Counted from the first letter of the stretch, positions 1-9,642 are shown. The stretch is 64,000 bases of DNA from Pseudomonas sp. RIT-PI-S (GCF_025642975.1 NZ_JANZKJ010000001.1:434001-498000); one strand, 5' to 3'. A program made the numbers and translations. The notes: generated by a model from the letters alone, not told the origin.

Positions 1-1
1 G

Positions 2-1030
2 GCGCACCGTAGCCACGTGATCAACATGCTCGACGGGGCTGCCCTGCGCGCGGTCATCGAAGCCGAAAAGCCGCATTACATCGTGCCGGAAATCGAAGCC
101 ATCGCTACCGCTACCCTGGTGGAGCTGGAAAACGAAGGCTTCACCGTCATCCCTACCGCCCGCGCGGCGCAGCTGACCATGAACCGCGAAGGCATCCGTC
201 GCCTGGCCGCTGAAGAGCTTGGCCTGCCGACGTCACCGTATCGCTTCGCCGACACCTTCGAGGATTATCACGCGGCAGTTTTGGCGCTGGGCTTCCCCTG
301 TGTGGTCAAGCCGGTGATGAGTTCGTCTGGCAAGGGCCAGAGCCTGCTCAAAGGCGAGGCAGACGTTCAACGTGCCTGGGAGTACGCCCAGGAAGGCGGC
401 CGAGCAGGCAAGGGCCGGGTCATCGTCGAGGGCTTCATCGACTTCGACTACGAAATCACTTTGCTGACGGTGCGGCATGCCGACGGCACCACGTTCTGCG
501 AGCCAGTGGGCCACCGCCAGGAGAAGGGCGATTACCAAGAGTCCTGGCAGCCACAGGCCATGACCGAGCAGGCCCTCGAGGCATCTCGCGAAGTCGCCCG
601 AGCGGTGACCGAGGCCCTCGGCGGGCGTGGCATGTTCGGCGTGGAGTTGTTCGTCAAGGGCGACCAGGTCTGGTTCAGCGAAGTGTCCCCGCGCCCTCAC
701 GATACCGGCCTGGTCACCCTGATCTCTCAGGACCTGTCGCAGTTCGCCTTGCATGCCCGCGCCATCCTTGGCCTGCCGGTGCCGGTGATTCGCCAGTTCG
801 GGCCTTCGGCTTCGGCCGTGGTGCTGGTCGAAGGCAGCTCTCAGCAAACCGCATTCGCCAACCTGGGCGAGGCGCTCCGCGAACCCGACACTGCCTTGCG
901 GCTGTTCGGCAAGCCGGAGGTCAATGGCCAGCGGCGCATGGGCGTGGCGCTGGCCCGGGACGAGTCCATCGAAGCCGCCCGCGCCAAAGCGACCCGCGCG
1001 GCCCAGGCGGTAAAGGTGGATTTGGGCTGA
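2..1030 (+). CDS. purT: Formate-dependent phosphoribosylglycinamide formyltransferase (GAR transformylase 2), 3' part
   Basis: PurT makes formyl-GAR from GAR, formate and ATP in cytoplasmic purine synthesis. The reading frame is open from base 2, so the gene begins before the window; 342 residues are visible and about 50 N-terminal residues are missing compared with the usual ~392. ATP-grasp features are visible: [14 protein letters not shown] near the start of the visible domain, the [12 protein letters not shown] strand, and the Mg-binding [29 protein letters not shown] at 17 could be mistaken for a start, but family sequence ([12 protein letters not shown]) continues upstream of it. The next gene is convergent on the minus strand. 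Confidence 0.95.
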   Translation, partial: AHRSHVINMLDGAALRAVIEAEKPHYIVPEIEAIATATLVELENEGFTVIPTARAAQLTMNREGIRRLAAEELGLPTSPYRFADTFEDYHAAVLALGFPCVVKPVMSSSGKGQSLLKGEADVQRAWEYAQEGGRAGKGRVIVEGFIDFDYEITLLTVRHADGTTFCEPVGHRQEKGDYQESWQPQAMTEQALEASREVARAVTEALGGRGMFGVELFVKGDQVWFSEVSPRPHDTGLVTLISQDLSQFALHARAILGLPVPVIRQFGPSASAVVLVEGSSQQTAFANLGEALREPDTALRLFGKPEVNGQRRMGVALARDESIEAARAKATRAAQAVKVDLG

Positions 1031-1078
1031 GGCCCTTTCGCGGGCAAGCCCCGATGCCAGTCAATTAAGCCACCCTCC

Positions 1079-1102
1079 GTAGCAGCCGAGCTTGCTCGCG
1101 AT
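1079..1102. repeat. Solitary REP-like element
   Basis: The segment GTAGCAGCCGAGCTTGCTCG plus CGAT lies between the convergent ends of purT and the MFS gene. It matches the arm of the paired element at 13404-13474, so both belong to one REP family. A second motif (CCTTTCGCGGGCAAGCCCC, 1033-1051) sits beside it. Such extragenic palindromes are typical of Pseudomonas genomes; the pairing of two motifs here is weak. Confidence 0.55.
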
Positions 1103-1163
1103 CCGGCGCAACACCGGTTCAAGGCCCATCGTGCCAGGGCCAGCTGTTACGGCTCCGCTGGTT

Positions 1164-2471
1164 TCACAATGACCGGTCGCGGGTTTCCTTCAGGCATAGC
1201 ACCGCCAGCAGGCTGATCAGGGCGGCGGCGGATACGTAGCCGCCGACCCAGCTCAGGCCACCCATCGCCACCAGCTTCTGGGCGAAAAAAGGCGCCGCCG
1301 ACGCGCCGACGATGCCGCCCAGGTTGTAGGCAGCAGACGCGCCGGTATAACGCACCCGAGTGGGAAATAATTCTGGCAGCAAGGCGCCCATGGGCGCGAA
1401 GGTCGCGCCCATCAGCAACAGCTCGATGCTCAGGAACAGCACCACGCCAGCCGTGGAGCCTTGGGTCAGCAAGGGCTCCATCGCGAAGCCCGATAGCAGT
1501 GCCAGCACCCCGCTGATCAGCAGTACCGGCTTGCGCCCGTAGCGGTCACTGAGCCAGGCCGATATCGGCGTAGCGGCGGCCATGAACAGCACGGCGAAAC
1601 ACAGCATGGCCAGAAACGCCTGGCGGCTGTACCCCAGGCTGGTCACGCCGTAGCTCAGTGAAAACACCGTCGAGATGTAAAACAGCGCGTAGCACACCAC
1701 CATCGCCGCCGCGCCCAACAGCACCGGCCGCCAGTGCTTGGCAAACAGCTCGATCACTGGAACCCGCGCGGTTTCGTGGCGGGCCAGCGCGGCTGCGAAC
1801 ACTGGCGTTTCCGCCAGCTTCAGGCGCACGTATAGGCCGACCACCACCAGCACGGCGCTGAGCAGGAACGGCAAACGCCAGCCCCAGGTGCGAAATTGCT
1901 CATCATCGAGCCCCAGCGCCAGGCCGAGGAACAGCCCGTTAGCCAGCAAAAAGCCAATCGAAGGCCCAAGCTGCGGAAACATGCCGAACCAGCCTCGCTT
2001 GCCCTTGGGCGCGTTCTCCGTGGCTAGCAAGGCCGCGCCGCCCCATTCGCCCCCTAGCCCCAAGCCTTGGCCAAAGCGCAACACGCACAGCAGCACCGGT
2101 GCCCAGAGGCCGATCTGCTGATGCCCTGGAAGCACCCCGATCAAAGTGGTGCACACCCCCATCAGCAATAGCGAAGCCACCAGGGTTGCCTTGCGCCCGA
2201 CCCTGTCGCCGAAGTGCCCGAACAACGCCGAGCCCAGAGGGCGGGCGAGAAACGCAATGCCGAAGGTCAAAAAGGCCGACAGCATCTGCGCAGTGCCGGA
2301 GCTCTGCGGGAAGAACACCGGGCCAATCACCAGCGCAGCGGCGGTGGCATACACATAAAAGTCATAGAACTCGATCGCGGTGCCAATGAAACTCGCGGTG
2401 GCAACGCGGGCAGGGGAGTTGAGCGGGCGCTCTGCCGCCAGCTCATCGGGCGTTAGGGTGGTCGTGGTCAT
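1164..2471 (-). CDS. MFS transporter, metabolite:H+ symporter (MHS) family
   Basis: Predicted 12-helix inner-membrane proton symporter of 435 residues. The N-terminus contains the MHS signature region SFIGTAIEFYDFYVYATAAA, followed by FGDRVGRKATL (loop 2-3 motif) and DRYGRKPVLL (loop 8-9 motif). ProP, KgtP, ShiA and citrate transporters share this layout, so the substrate is probably a small organic acid or osmolyte, but it cannot be told from sequence alone. The frame stays open 72 codons further upstream, but that part is Pro/Arg-rich and unlike the family, so the start is placed at the ATG giving MTTTTLTPDE. It is transcribed towards purT. Confidence 0.85.
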   Translation of the reverse strand: MTTTTLTPDELAAERPLNSPARVATASFIGTAIEFYDFYVYATAAALVIGPVFFPQSSGTAQMLSAFLTFGIAFLARPLGSALFGHFGDRVGRKATLVASLLLMGVCTTLIGVLPGHQQIGLWAPVLLCVLRFGQGLGLGGEWGGAALLATENAPKGKRGWFGMFPQLGPSIGFLLANGLFLGLALGLDDEQFRTWGWRLPFLLSAVLVVVGLYVRLKLAETPVFAAALARHETARVPVIELFAKHWRPVLLGAAAMVVCYALFYISTVFSLSYGVTSLGYSRQAFLAMLCFAVLFMAAATPISAWLSDRYGRKPVLLISGVLALLSGFAMEPLLTQGSTAGVVLFLSIELLLMGATFAPMGALLPELFPTRVRYTGASAAYNLGGIVGASAAPFFAQKLVAMGGLSWVGGYVSAAALISLLAVLCLKETRDRSL

Positions 2472-2703
2472 GGGTGTCTCGACAGTCAAGGGCCATGGGC
2501 GGCGGTGCCGCGCTGGCGGATTATTGTGATCCTCGTCGAGCGCTGTCCCGGATCGGGCGCATACCGATCCCTTCGGGTTGGAGGGGGAGGGCGCTGCGTT
2601 CAACTGGGCTGACTGGCCGGTTAACGGCGGTGCGGGTGGCACCTGTTTCGGCGGGCTGGGTAAGCCGGGTGAGTATAGGAACCGCACACGGCCTGGGCAA
2701 TGT
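2472..2703. other. Intergenic region upstream of the MFS gene
   Basis: These 232 bases separate the stop of the CorC-domain gene from the MFS start, both on the minus strand. It should hold the MFS promoter. Short open frames cross it, but none has a convincing ribosome site or family resemblance. No strong terminator hairpin was found. Confidence 0.4.
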
Positions 2704-3912
2704 TCAGGCGGGCGGCGGCGAAGCCGTGTGTTGCCAGGCCAGCAGGCGCTTGACCCGGTTTTCTTCGGTTTCGAGGATTTCCATGCGGTAACGGCCGATC
2801 TTCAGGCATACGGCGCGTTCGGGGATCGATTCCAGCGCTTCGGTCACCAAGCCATTCAGCGTCTTGGGGCCGTCGCTAGGCAGGTGCCAGCCCAACACTT
2901 TATTGAGGTCGCGAAGGCTGGCCGCGCCGTCGAGAATGTACCGCCCGTCTGCCTGGGGAAAAACGTGAGGGTGGCTGCCAACCTGTTCGCTTTCGAATTC
3001 GCCGACGATCTCTTCCAGGATGTCCTCCAGCGTCACCAGGCCCAGCACCTCGCCGTACTCGTCCACTACCATGCCTAAGCGCCGCTGCTGCTTGTGGAAG
3101 TTGAGCAATTGGATGTGCAGCGGCGTCCCCTCGGGCACGAAGTAGGCGTCGTAGCACGCAGCCATCAATGCTGCTTCGGTCAGGCTCCGGCTGGGCAGCA
3201 GGTGGCTGATTTGCCGGGTATTCACCACCTTGTCGACTTGGTTGATGTCGCCACGGAACACCGGTAACCGGGTATGCCGGCTGATCATCAATTGGTCGAT
3301 GATCTGCTCGAGCGGGTCGTCCAGGTCCAGGCCGTCCACTTCGTGGCGCGGCACCAGGATGTCGTTCACGGTCATCCGGTCAAGGCCCATGATGCCGGTG
3401 GTCACCCCTTGCCTGGAGGCTCGCGCCTCGGCTTCCTGGGCCTCATTCAGCGCCGTGCTTTGCGCCGCGGAGCCGTTGCCCTTGTGCGGGCGCGCCGAAA
3501 GGCCTGCGCCTGTTGGCGTGGCCAGGCGCTGTTGCAGGCCCGCCACCGGCGCCAGCAGCCGCACCGGCAGCCACAACAAGCGGCCCGGCGCCTCGAAAGC
3601 ACTGGCGTGGCGCTGCGCCAACCAGCGGGGAAGGGCCGTGGTGAACAGGACGATCGCCAGCCAGGCGAGCGCCGCGCCCGCCATCACGCCTGCCGCACCC
3701 CCGGCCTGTTCACCGAGCAATACCGCGACGCTGACAATCACCACCTGGAACAGCAGCCGGGCCAGTGCGAGGCCACCTCGCTCACTGTCGCTAGCTTGCT
3801 GGCCACGCGGCTGGCGCGCGCGGCGGGCATGGTCGACGGCGCCAAGGCCGGCCGACCACAACAGGGCCAGGAAGATCGCGCCTGCCGCAGGTGCCACGGG
3901 CATGGGCATCAT
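2704..3912 (-). CDS. HlyC/CorC (CNNM/YfjD-like) family membrane protein with CBS pair
   Basis: Membrane protein of 402 residues implicated by family membership in Mg2+/Co2+ efflux or ion homeostasis. About 130 N-terminal residues contain two or three hydrophobic segments and are poorly conserved compared with canonical DUF21 domains. A CBS pair follows from about residue 175 (DRMTVNDILVPRHEVDGLD) to 300 (VVDEYGEVLGLVTLEDILEE), then the CorC_HlyC domain. In E. coli the equivalent pair yfjD/ypjD also sits beside ffh, which supports the assignment. It is 9 bases downstream of the ypjD-like gene on the same strand, so the two are probably co-transcribed. Several Met codons at the N-terminus leave the exact start open. 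Confidence 0.85.
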   Translation of the reverse strand: MMPMPVAPAAGAIFLALLWSAGLGAVDHARRARQPRGQQASDSERGGLALARLLFQVVIVSVAVLLGEQAGGAAGVMAGAALAWLAIVLFTTALPRWLAQRHASAFEAPGRLLWLPVRLLAPVAGLQQRLATPTGAGLSARPHKGNGSAAQSTALNEAQEAEARASRQGVTTGIMGLDRMTVNDILVPRHEVDGLDLDDPLEQIIDQLMISRHTRLPVFRGDINQVDKVVNTRQISHLLPSRSLTEAALMAACYDAYFVPEGTPLHIQLLNFHKQQRRLGMVVDEYGEVLGLVTLEDILEEIVGEFESEQVGSHPHVFPQADGRYILDGAASLRDLNKVLGWHLPSDGPKTLNGLVTEALESIPERAVCLKIGRYRMEILETEENRVKRLLAWQHTASPPPA

Positions 3913-3921
3913 GGCCGGCTC

Positions 3922-4734
3922 TCAGATATGCAGAATGTATTCACGGACCAGCTTGCTGCCGAAGTAAGCGAGCATCAACAGCACGAAGCCTGCGAGGGTC
4001 CAGCGTATGGCCACATGGCCACGCCAGCCAAGGCGGGTGCGGCCCCACAGCAAAACGCTGAACACCACCCACGCCAGGCACGAGAGCAGGGTCTTGTGTG
4101 CCAGGTGCTGGGCGAACATGTTCTCCAGGAACAGCCAGCCGGAGATCAGCGACAGCGACAGCAGCACCCAGCCAGCCCAGAGAAAGCCGAACAGCAGGCT
4201 TTCCATGGTTTGCAGCGGCGGGAAAGCGCGGATCGGCCCGGAAGGGTGCTTGTGCTTGAGCTGGTGATCCTGAACCAGCAGCAGCAATGCCTGGAAGGCG
4301 GCGATGGTGAACACCCCATACGCCAGGATCGACAGCAGGATATGGGTAAGGATGCCAGGCTCGTCGTCGATCCGCGGGACCGTACCGGCCGGCACGAACT
4401 GCGCCACCAAGGTGGTAACGAACCCCAGGGGGTATAGCAGCACCAGCAGGTTTTCCACGGGCAGCGAAGCACAGGCAAGCAGAGTGAGGGCGATCACTGC
4501 AGCGGCGATGAGGCTGGCGGCCGTGATGAAGTCCAGGTTCAGCCCGCTAGGCGCGAGCATCTGCGAAGACAGCGCCAGCGCATGCATCAGCACCGCGAAC
4601 ACACCCGCGCCGCACAGCAGGCGCTTGTTTGACTTCGCCCCATGCGCCAGCCGTACGCCCTGATAGGCCGTGACCGCGGCATAGATCAGGGCTGAGGCGA
4701 GGCTTGGAAGCAAACTGGAGGGCAAGGGAAGCAT
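3922..4734 (-). CDS. YpjD/CcsA-like cytochrome c assembly family inner-membrane protein
   Basis: Polytopic membrane protein of 270 residues with about eight predicted helices and the cytochrome c assembly (CcsA/CcmC-like) domain in the C-terminal two thirds. No gene for cytochrome c maturation lies nearby, so a direct role in haem handling is unproven; E. coli YpjD has the same position between ffh and yfjD. The gene is divergent from ffh across 182 bases and precedes the CorC-domain gene in a likely two-gene operon. Confidence 0.82.
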   Translation of the reverse strand: MLPLPSSLLPSLASALIYAAVTAYQGVRLAHGAKSNKRLLCGAGVFAVLMHALALSSQMLAPSGLNLDFITAASLIAAAVIALTLLACASLPVENLLVLLYPLGFVTTLVAQFVPAGTVPRIDDEPGILTHILLSILAYGVFTIAAFQALLLLVQDHQLKHKHPSGPIRAFPPLQTMESLLFGFLWAGWVLLSLSLISGWLFLENMFAQHLAHKTLLSCLAWVVFSVLLWGRTRLGWRGHVAIRWTLAGFVLLMLAYFGSKLVREYILHI

Positions 4735-4827
4735 AGGTTTGACGGGCGGCCACTAAAGGCGCGAGTGTGGCATAGAACCTTTGCCGGGATAAAGTAGGCC
4801 CCTGTGTCGGGCCAGGCAACTTCCCGT

Positions 4828-4833
4828 TATAAT
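4828..4833 (+). promoter_or_regulatory. Possible sigma-70 -10 element upstream of ffh
   Basis: A perfect TATAAT lies 84 bases before the ffh start in the divergent ypjD/ffh intergenic region. No good -35 hexamer is seen at 16-18 base spacing, so this is only a candidate. Confidence 0.35.
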
Positions 4834-4916
4834 CGCCGGTCTTCCCTTGCCCGTGGCCAGAGCACATCGGCAGGCCGCATGCCACTTCGGTTCGACGGAG
4901 CCTGTAAGGATCGCCC

Positions 4917-6290
4917 ATGTTTGAAAATCTTTCCGATCGTCTCTCGCAGACGCTTCGCCATGTCACCGGCAAGGCGAAGCTGACCGAAGACAACATCAAA
5001 GACACCCTGCGTGAAGTGCGCATGGCGTTGCTCGAGGCCGACGTTGCCCTGCCGGTGGTCAAGGACTTCGTCAACGCGATCAAGGAGCGCGCGGTCGGCA
5101 CCGAAGTGTCGCGTAGCCTGACGCCGGGCCAGGCGTTCGTGAAAATCGTTCGCGCCGAACTCGAGTCGGTGATGGGCGCGGCCAACGAAGACCTGATGCT
5201 CAACGTGGCGCCCCCAGCGGTGGTCCTCATGGCCGGCCTGCAGGGCGCGGGCAAGACCACTACGGCGGCCAAGCTGGCGCGCTTCCTCAAGGAACGCAAG
5301 AAAAAATCCGTGATGGTGGTGTCGGCGGACGTATACCGCCCGGCGGCGATCAAGCAGCTCGAAACGCTCGCCAATGAAGTTGGCGTGACCTTCTTCCCGT
5401 CGGACATCAGCCAGAAGCCGGTGGCCATCGCCGAGGCCGCGATCCGCGAGGCGAAGCTCAAGTTCATCGACGTGGTGATCCTCGACACCGCGGGGCGCCT
5501 GCACATCGATGCCGACATGATGGCGGAGATCCAGGCCCTGCACGCGGCGGTCAAGCCGGTGGAAACGCTGTTCGTGGTCGATGCCATGACTGGCCAGGAC
5601 GCGGCCAACACCGCCAAGGCGTTTGGTGATGCGCTGCCGCTCACCGGCGTGGTGCTGACCAAGGTCGATGGCGACGCTCGCGGCGGTGCCGCGCTGTCCG
5701 TGCGCTCGATCACCGGCAAGCCGATCAAGTTCATCGGCATGGGCGAGAAAACCGAGGCGTTGGAGCCATTCCATCCGGACCGTATCGCCTCGCGCATCCT
5801 GGGCATGGGCGACGTGCTCAGCCTGATCGAGCAGGCCGAGCAGAACCTGGATCGGGAAAAAGCCGACAAGCTCGCCAAGAAGATCAAGAAGGGCAAGGGC
5901 TTTGACCTTGAAGACTTCCGCGATCAGCTGCAACAGATGAAGACCATGGGCGGCCTCGGCAGCCTGATGGAAAAACTGCCCAATATCGGCGGCGTCAACC
6001 TTTCCCAGATGGGCAATGCCCAGGGGGCGGCCGAGAAGCAGTTCAAGCAGATGGAAGCGATCATCAACTCGATGACCCCGGCCGAGCGGCGCGATCCCGA
6101 CATGATCAGCGGTTCGAGAAAGCGGCGTATCGCCCTGGGCTCGGGCACGCAGGTGCAGGACGTGGGCCGGATGCTCAAGCAGCACAAGCAGATGCAGAAG
6201 ATGATGAAGAAATTCTCCGCCAAGGGTGGCATGGCCAAGATGATGCGTGGCCTGGGCGGCATGATGCCCGGCGGCATGCCACGGCTTTGA
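4917..6290 (+). CDS. ffh: Signal recognition particle protein Ffh (SRP54)
   Basis: GTPase subunit of the SRP. It binds signal sequences of nascent membrane proteins with 4.5S RNA and docks on FtsY at the inner membrane. The 457 residues match the family length. The order is N domain (1-~85), G domain with P-loop GLQGAGKTT at 107-115, then DTAGR and TKVDG, and a Met-rich M domain (QMKTMGGLGSLMEKLP ... KMMRGLGGMMPGGMP). The ATG at 4917 follows GGATCGCCC. The ribosomal operon lies directly downstream, an arrangement common in gammaproteobacteria. Confidence 0.98.
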   Translation: MFENLSDRLSQTLRHVTGKAKLTEDNIKDTLREVRMALLEADVALPVVKDFVNAIKERAVGTEVSRSLTPGQAFVKIVRAELESVMGAANEDLMLNVAPPAVVLMAGLQGAGKTTTAAKLARFLKERKKKSVMVVSADVYRPAAIKQLETLANEVGVTFFPSDISQKPVAIAEAAIREAKLKFIDVVILDTAGRLHIDADMMAEIQALHAAVKPVETLFVVDAMTGQDAANTAKAFGDALPLTGVVLTKVDGDARGGAALSVRSITGKPIKFIGMGEKTEALEPFHPDRIASRILGMGDVLSLIEQAEQNLDREKADKLAKKIKKGKGFDLEDFRDQLQQMKTMGGLGSLMEKLPNIGGVNLSQMGNAQGAAEKQFKQMEAIINSMTPAERRDPDMISGSRKRRIALGSGTQVQDVGRMLKQHKQMQKMMKKFSAKGGMAKMMRGLGGMMPGGMPRL

Positions 6291-6299
6291 TCCGGCTGG

Positions 6300-6318
6300 C
6301 CGGCGGGCGCCGGGGTTT
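6300..6318 (+). terminator. Weak terminator-like hairpin after ffh
   Basis: CCGGC and GCCGG pair across a four-base loop, followed by GGTTTT. It begins 10 bases after the ffh stop. The short T-run makes it a weak intrinsic terminator at best. Confidence 0.35.
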
Positions 6319-6353
6319 TCCGACGCCGTGCCTGGCCCAAGGGTAAAAGAGGT

Positions 6354-6382
6354 TTGCAAAAACTCGTGCATTCCCTGAGAAT
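6354..6382 (+). promoter_or_regulatory. rpsP: Candidate promoter for the rpsP operon
   Basis: TTGCAA (6354-6359) and GAGAAT (6377-6382) are spaced 17 bases apart, about 75 bases before the rpsP start. The match to sigma-70 consensus is moderate and no experimental support is implied. Confidence 0.4.
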
Positions 6383-6455
6383 ATGCGGCCTTTCGGGCAC
6401 CCATGCCCGCTGTGCCTTATAGATTTGCAGCACCGACAACAGGAACGATGTTCAC

Positions 6456-6707
6456 ATGGTAACCATCCGTCTTGCCCGTGGCGGCTCCAAAAAGCGCCCG
6501 TTTTACCACCTGACCGTGACCGACAGCCGCAATGCGCGCGACGGTCGTTTCAACGAGCGTGTTGGCTTCTTCAACCCGATCGCCAACGGTGGCGAAGTTC
6601 GCCTGTCCGTCAACCAGGAGCGCGTTAGCTACTGGCTGTCCCAGGGCGCACAGCCGTCTGAGCGCGTTGCTCAGCTGCTGAAGGACGCTGCCAAGGCATC
6701 CGCCTGA
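6456..6707 (+). CDS. rpsP: 30S ribosomal protein S16
   Basis: Small-subunit protein bS16, 83 residues as usual, beginning [19 protein letters not shown], the conserved N-terminus. It is the first gene of the rpsP-rimM-trmD-rplS operon. Nearly all codons are the preferred GC-rich ones, as expected for a highly expressed gene. An AGGAACG ribosome site precedes the ATG. Confidence 0.98.
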   Translation: MVTIRLARGGSKKRPFYHLTVTDSRNARDGRFNERVGFFNPIANGGEVRLSVNQERVSYWLSQGAQPSERVAQLLKDAAKASA

Positions 6708-6712
6708 GCAGT

Positions 6713-7249
6713 ATGAACGCGACGCCAGACTCCGCAGATGACCTCATCGTCATCGGCAAGATTGTTTCGGTGCACGGCGTTCGTGGCGAGGTGAAGGTGT
6801 ATTCCTTTACCGATCCGATTGAAAACCTGCTGCAGTACAAAAGCTGGACGCTTCGGCTCGAAGGCAACGTCAAGCAGGTTGAGATGATCAGCGGCCGTTC
6901 TCAGAACAAGGTCCTGGTCGCGAAGTTGAAAGGTCTTGACGACCGCGAAGAGGCTCGCCTTCTCGCCGGCTACGAGATCTGCATCGCGCGCAGCCTGCTG
7001 CCCGACCTCACCGACGGCGATTACTACTGGTATCAGCTCGAGGGTTTACAGGTCATCAACGGCGAAGGGCAGGTATTGGGCAAGGTTGATCACCTGCTCG
7101 AAACCGGCGCGAACGATGTAATGGTGGTCAAGCCCTGTGCGGGTAGCCTGGATGATCGCGAGCGCCTGTTGCCCTATACGGACGACTGCGTGCAAGCCAT
7201 CGACCTGGACGCCGGTATCATGCGGGTTGAGTGGGATGCGGATTTCTAG
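6713..7249 (+). CDS. rimM: Ribosome maturation factor RimM
   Basis: Binds S19 and assists 16S rRNA processing in maturation of the 30S head. 178 residues with the N-terminal RimM domain (IGKIVSVHGVRGEVKVYSFT) and the C-terminal PRC-barrel (YYWYQLEGLQV ... LPYTDDCV). It starts 5 bases after the rpsP stop and stops 3 bases before trmD. This tight spacing and the lack of a clear separate ribosome site suggest translational coupling to rpsP. Confidence 0.97.
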   Translation: MNATPDSADDLIVIGKIVSVHGVRGEVKVYSFTDPIENLLQYKSWTLRLEGNVKQVEMISGRSQNKVLVAKLKGLDDREEARLLAGYEICIARSLLPDLTDGDYYWYQLEGLQVINGEGQVLGKVDHLLETGANDVMVVKPCAGSLDDRERLLPYTDDCVQAIDLDAGIMRVEWDADF

Positions 7250-7252
7250 GCC

Positions 7253-8005
7253 ATGGCGAGCCTGCGCATAGAAGTCATCACCCTGTTTCCCGAGATGTTT
7301 TCGGCCATCAGCGATTACGGCATTACCAGCCGCGCGGTAAAGCAGGGCTTGCTCGAGTTGACCTGCAGGAACCCGCGGGCCTACACCACGGACCGTCACC
7401 ACACAGTGGATGATCGCCCGTTTGGCGGTGGGCCGGGAATGGTAATGAAGATCAAGCCACTGGAAGATGCCCTGGTCGATGCCAGGCAGGCAACCGGAGG
7501 CTCGGCGAAGGTGATTTACCTTTCGCCACAAGGCCGGCGCCTGACTCAGGCGGCGGTGAAGGAACTGGCGACGGCGGATGCATTGATCCTGATCGCCGGG
7601 CGTTATGAAGGCGTCGACGAGCGGTTCATTGAAGCGCATGTCGACGAAGAGTGGTCGATCGGTGATTACGTGTTGTCCGGTGGCGAGTTGCCGGCCATGG
7701 TGCTGATCGATGCGGTTACGCGTTTGCTGCCTGGAGCTTTAGGGCATGCGGACTCCGCGGAGGAGGATTCCTTCACGGACGGCCTGCTTGATTGCCCGCA
7801 CTACACCCGGCCTGAGGTGTATGCGGAACGGCGTGTACCCGACGTGTTGCTTAGCGGCAACCATGCACATATCCGGCGCTGGCGTTTGCAGCAGTCCCTT
7901 GGGCGGACCTACGAACGACGTGCCGATCTTCTGGAAAGTCGCTCACTTTCTGGAGAAGAGCAGAAGCTGCTCGCGGAGTACCTTCGCGAGCGGGACGATA
8001 GTTAA
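7253..8005 (+). CDS. trmD: tRNA (guanine-N1)-methyltransferase TrmD
   Basis: Methylates G37 of tRNAs reading CNN codons, using S-adenosylmethionine, which prevents +1 frameshifting. 250 residues. The trefoil-knot SPOUT domain is visible as [14 protein letters not shown], the [11 protein letters not shown] segment and the [14 protein letters not shown] motif, followed by the C-terminal tRNA-binding helices. Third gene of the rpsP operon. Confidence 0.98.
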   Translation: MASLRIEVITLFPEMFSAISDYGITSRAVKQGLLELTCRNPRAYTTDRHHTVDDRPFGGGPGMVMKIKPLEDALVDARQATGGSAKVIYLSPQGRRLTQAAVKELATADALILIAGRYEGVDERFIEAHVDEEWSIGDYVLSGGELPAMVLIDAVTRLLPGALGHADSAEEDSFTDGLLDCPHYTRPEVYAERRVPDVLLSGNHAHIRRWRLQQSLGRTYERRADLLESRSLSGEEQKLLAEYLRERDDS

Positions 8006-8046
8006 CGTATCGATGGCAAATGAAATATTTGCCTTAGGAGCACAGC

Positions 8047-8397
8047 ATGACCAACAAGATTATTCTTCAGCTCGAAGCCGAGCAGATGAACAAGGAAATC
8101 CCGGCCTTCGCACCAGGCGACACCGTTGTCGTTCAAGTGAAGGTGAAGGAAGGCGAGCGTACTCGTCTGCAGGCCTTCGAGGGTGTTGTCATCGGCAAGC
8201 GCAACCGCGGCATCAACAGCGCATTCACCGTTCGCAAGATCTCCAACGGTGTTGGCGTTGAGCGTACCTTCCAGACCTACAGCCCGCAGATCGACAGCAT
8301 GTCCGTGAAACGTCGTGGTGACGTGCGTAAGGCCAAGCTGTACTACCTGCGCGAACTGTCCGGCAAGGCCGCCCGCATCAAGGAAAAACTGTCCTGA
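8047..8397 (+). CDS. rplS: 50S ribosomal protein L19
   Basis: Large-subunit protein bL19 at the 30S/50S interface. 116 residues, with the conserved [20 protein letters not shown] and GVGVERTFQ segments. A TTAGGAGCACAGC ribosome site precedes the ATG. Last gene of the rpsP operon; a strong terminator follows. Confidence 0.98.
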   Translation: MTNKIILQLEAEQMNKEIPAFAPGDTVVVQVKVKEGERTRLQAFEGVVIGKRNRGINSAFTVRKISNGVGVERTFQTYSPQIDSMSVKRRGDVRKAKLYYLRELSGKAARIKEKLS

Positions 8398-8422
8398 TAG
8401 CGGCTTGAGCTCCGGCTCCCAA

Positions 8423-8455
8423 GAAAACCCCGGCCTTTGTGCCGGGGTTTTCTGT
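8423..8455 (+). terminator. Rho-independent terminator of the rpsP-rplS operon
   Basis: A 12-bp perfect stem (GAAAACCCCGGC with GCCGGGGTTTTC) encloses a six-base loop, ending in a T-rich tract. It lies 25 bases after the rplS stop. Its A/T-rich outer stem could also act in the opposite direction. Confidence 0.9.
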
Positions 8456-8597
8456 TTATGGGCACTGTGTAAACGCTGAGCCGTGTAGGCGCCCGGAAAG
8501 CTGGCGAACCGGGTTCTAAATCAGGATCATGGCCGCCTGGCGGCCGCTTTCGCGAGCTGTCGCGCGCACCTACCAATCTTTGCTGAGTTCAAGGCCC

Positions 8598-9494
8598 ATG
8601 CCCGCCCTCGATCACGCCCTTATCGACCAATTCCTTGACGCGCTCTGGCTAGAGAAGGGGCTGTCCGAGAACAGCCGTAGTGCGTACCGGAGCGACCTGG
8701 CCCATTTCAATGGCTGGCTGGCCGAGCGCGGGGCCCAATTGCAAGCGGCGGGCAGGGATGCGCTGCTCGACTATCTCGCCTGGCGTGTAGATAACCAGTA
8801 CAAGCCGCGCTCGACCGCACGGTTTCTCTCGGGGGCGCGAGGGTTTTACCGCTATCTGCTGCGTGAGGAAATCATCGCCGTCGACCCTTCGCTGCTGGTA
8901 GAGATGCCCCAGTTGGGCAAGCCGCTGCCCAAGACCCTGTCAGAGGCGGACGTCGAGGCGCTTTTGGCTGCCCCTGACTTGAGCGAAGCGATCGGCCAGC
9001 GTGACCGGGCCATGCTCGAGGTGCTCTATGCCTGCGGCTTGCGGGTCACCGAGCTGGTAAGCCTGACGCTGGACCAGCTCAACCTGCGCCAAGGGGTCGT
9101 CCGGGTAATGGGCAAAGGCAGCAAGGAGCGGCTGGTGCCCATGGGTGAGGTAGCCATCAGCTGGGTGACGCGCTACCTGCGTGACGGCCGCGCCGAGCTG
9201 TTGAATGGCCGCCCCAGCGATGTGGTGTTTCCCAGCCAGCGCGGCGAACAGATGACCCGCCAGACCTTCTGGCATCGGATCAAGCAGCACGCGCGGGGTG
9301 CGGGGATTGGCAAGGCACTGTCCCCGCATACCCTGCGTCATGCCTTCGCCACTCACCTGCTCAATCACGGCGCGGACCTACGTTCGGTGCAGCTGTTGCT
9401 TGGCCACGCGGACCTGTCCACCACGCAGATATACACCCACGTGGCCAAGGCTCGGTTGCAGGAACTGCATGCGCTTCACCACCCGCGCGGATAA
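8598..9494 (+). CDS. xerD: Site-specific tyrosine recombinase XerD
   Basis: With XerC it resolves chromosome dimers at dif, activated by FtsK. 298 residues, exactly the E. coli length, from the ATG at 8598; an upstream in-frame extension to 8529 lacks family sequence. The catalytic set is complete: R149, K173, H244, R247, H270 and nucleophile Y279 (TTQIYTHV). It lies upstream of dsbC on the same strand, as xerD does in E. coli, so it is the housekeeping recombinase and not a mobile-element integrase. Confidence 0.96.
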   Translation: MPALDHALIDQFLDALWLEKGLSENSRSAYRSDLAHFNGWLAERGAQLQAAGRDALLDYLAWRVDNQYKPRSTARFLSGARGFYRYLLREEIIAVDPSLLVEMPQLGKPLPKTLSEADVEALLAAPDLSEAIGQRDRAMLEVLYACGLRVTELVSLTLDQLNLRQGVVRVMGKGSKERLVPMGEVAISWVTRYLRDGRAELLNGRPSDVVFPSQRGEQMTRQTFWHRIKQHARGAGIGKALSPHTLRHAFATHLLNHGADLRSVQLLLGHADLSTTQIYTHVAKARLQELHALHHPRG

Positions 9495-9642
9495 CCGCCG
9501 TGACGCATGCCCGCTGACGTCTGCCGCAGTCGGCCACGCGTGCCTTATGTGGTAGGCTTGGCCCTCAGTTTTGCCCGATGCCATTGCCCGGTAGCTTCCC
9601 CCTGGCCGCATCGGGCGCCCGTCCGCCGCCTTAGGAGTTCTC

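Noticed and set aside
4827..6404. Open frame of 525 codons antisense to ffh
   Set aside because: Its composition is that of a shadow frame, it has no ribosome site or family resemblance, and ffh is certain.
8598..9494. Tyrosine recombinase as the integrase of a mobile island
   Set aside because: Length, catalytic spacing and the xerD-dsbC neighbourhood identify the housekeeping XerD; no attachment-site repeats or cargo genes were seen.
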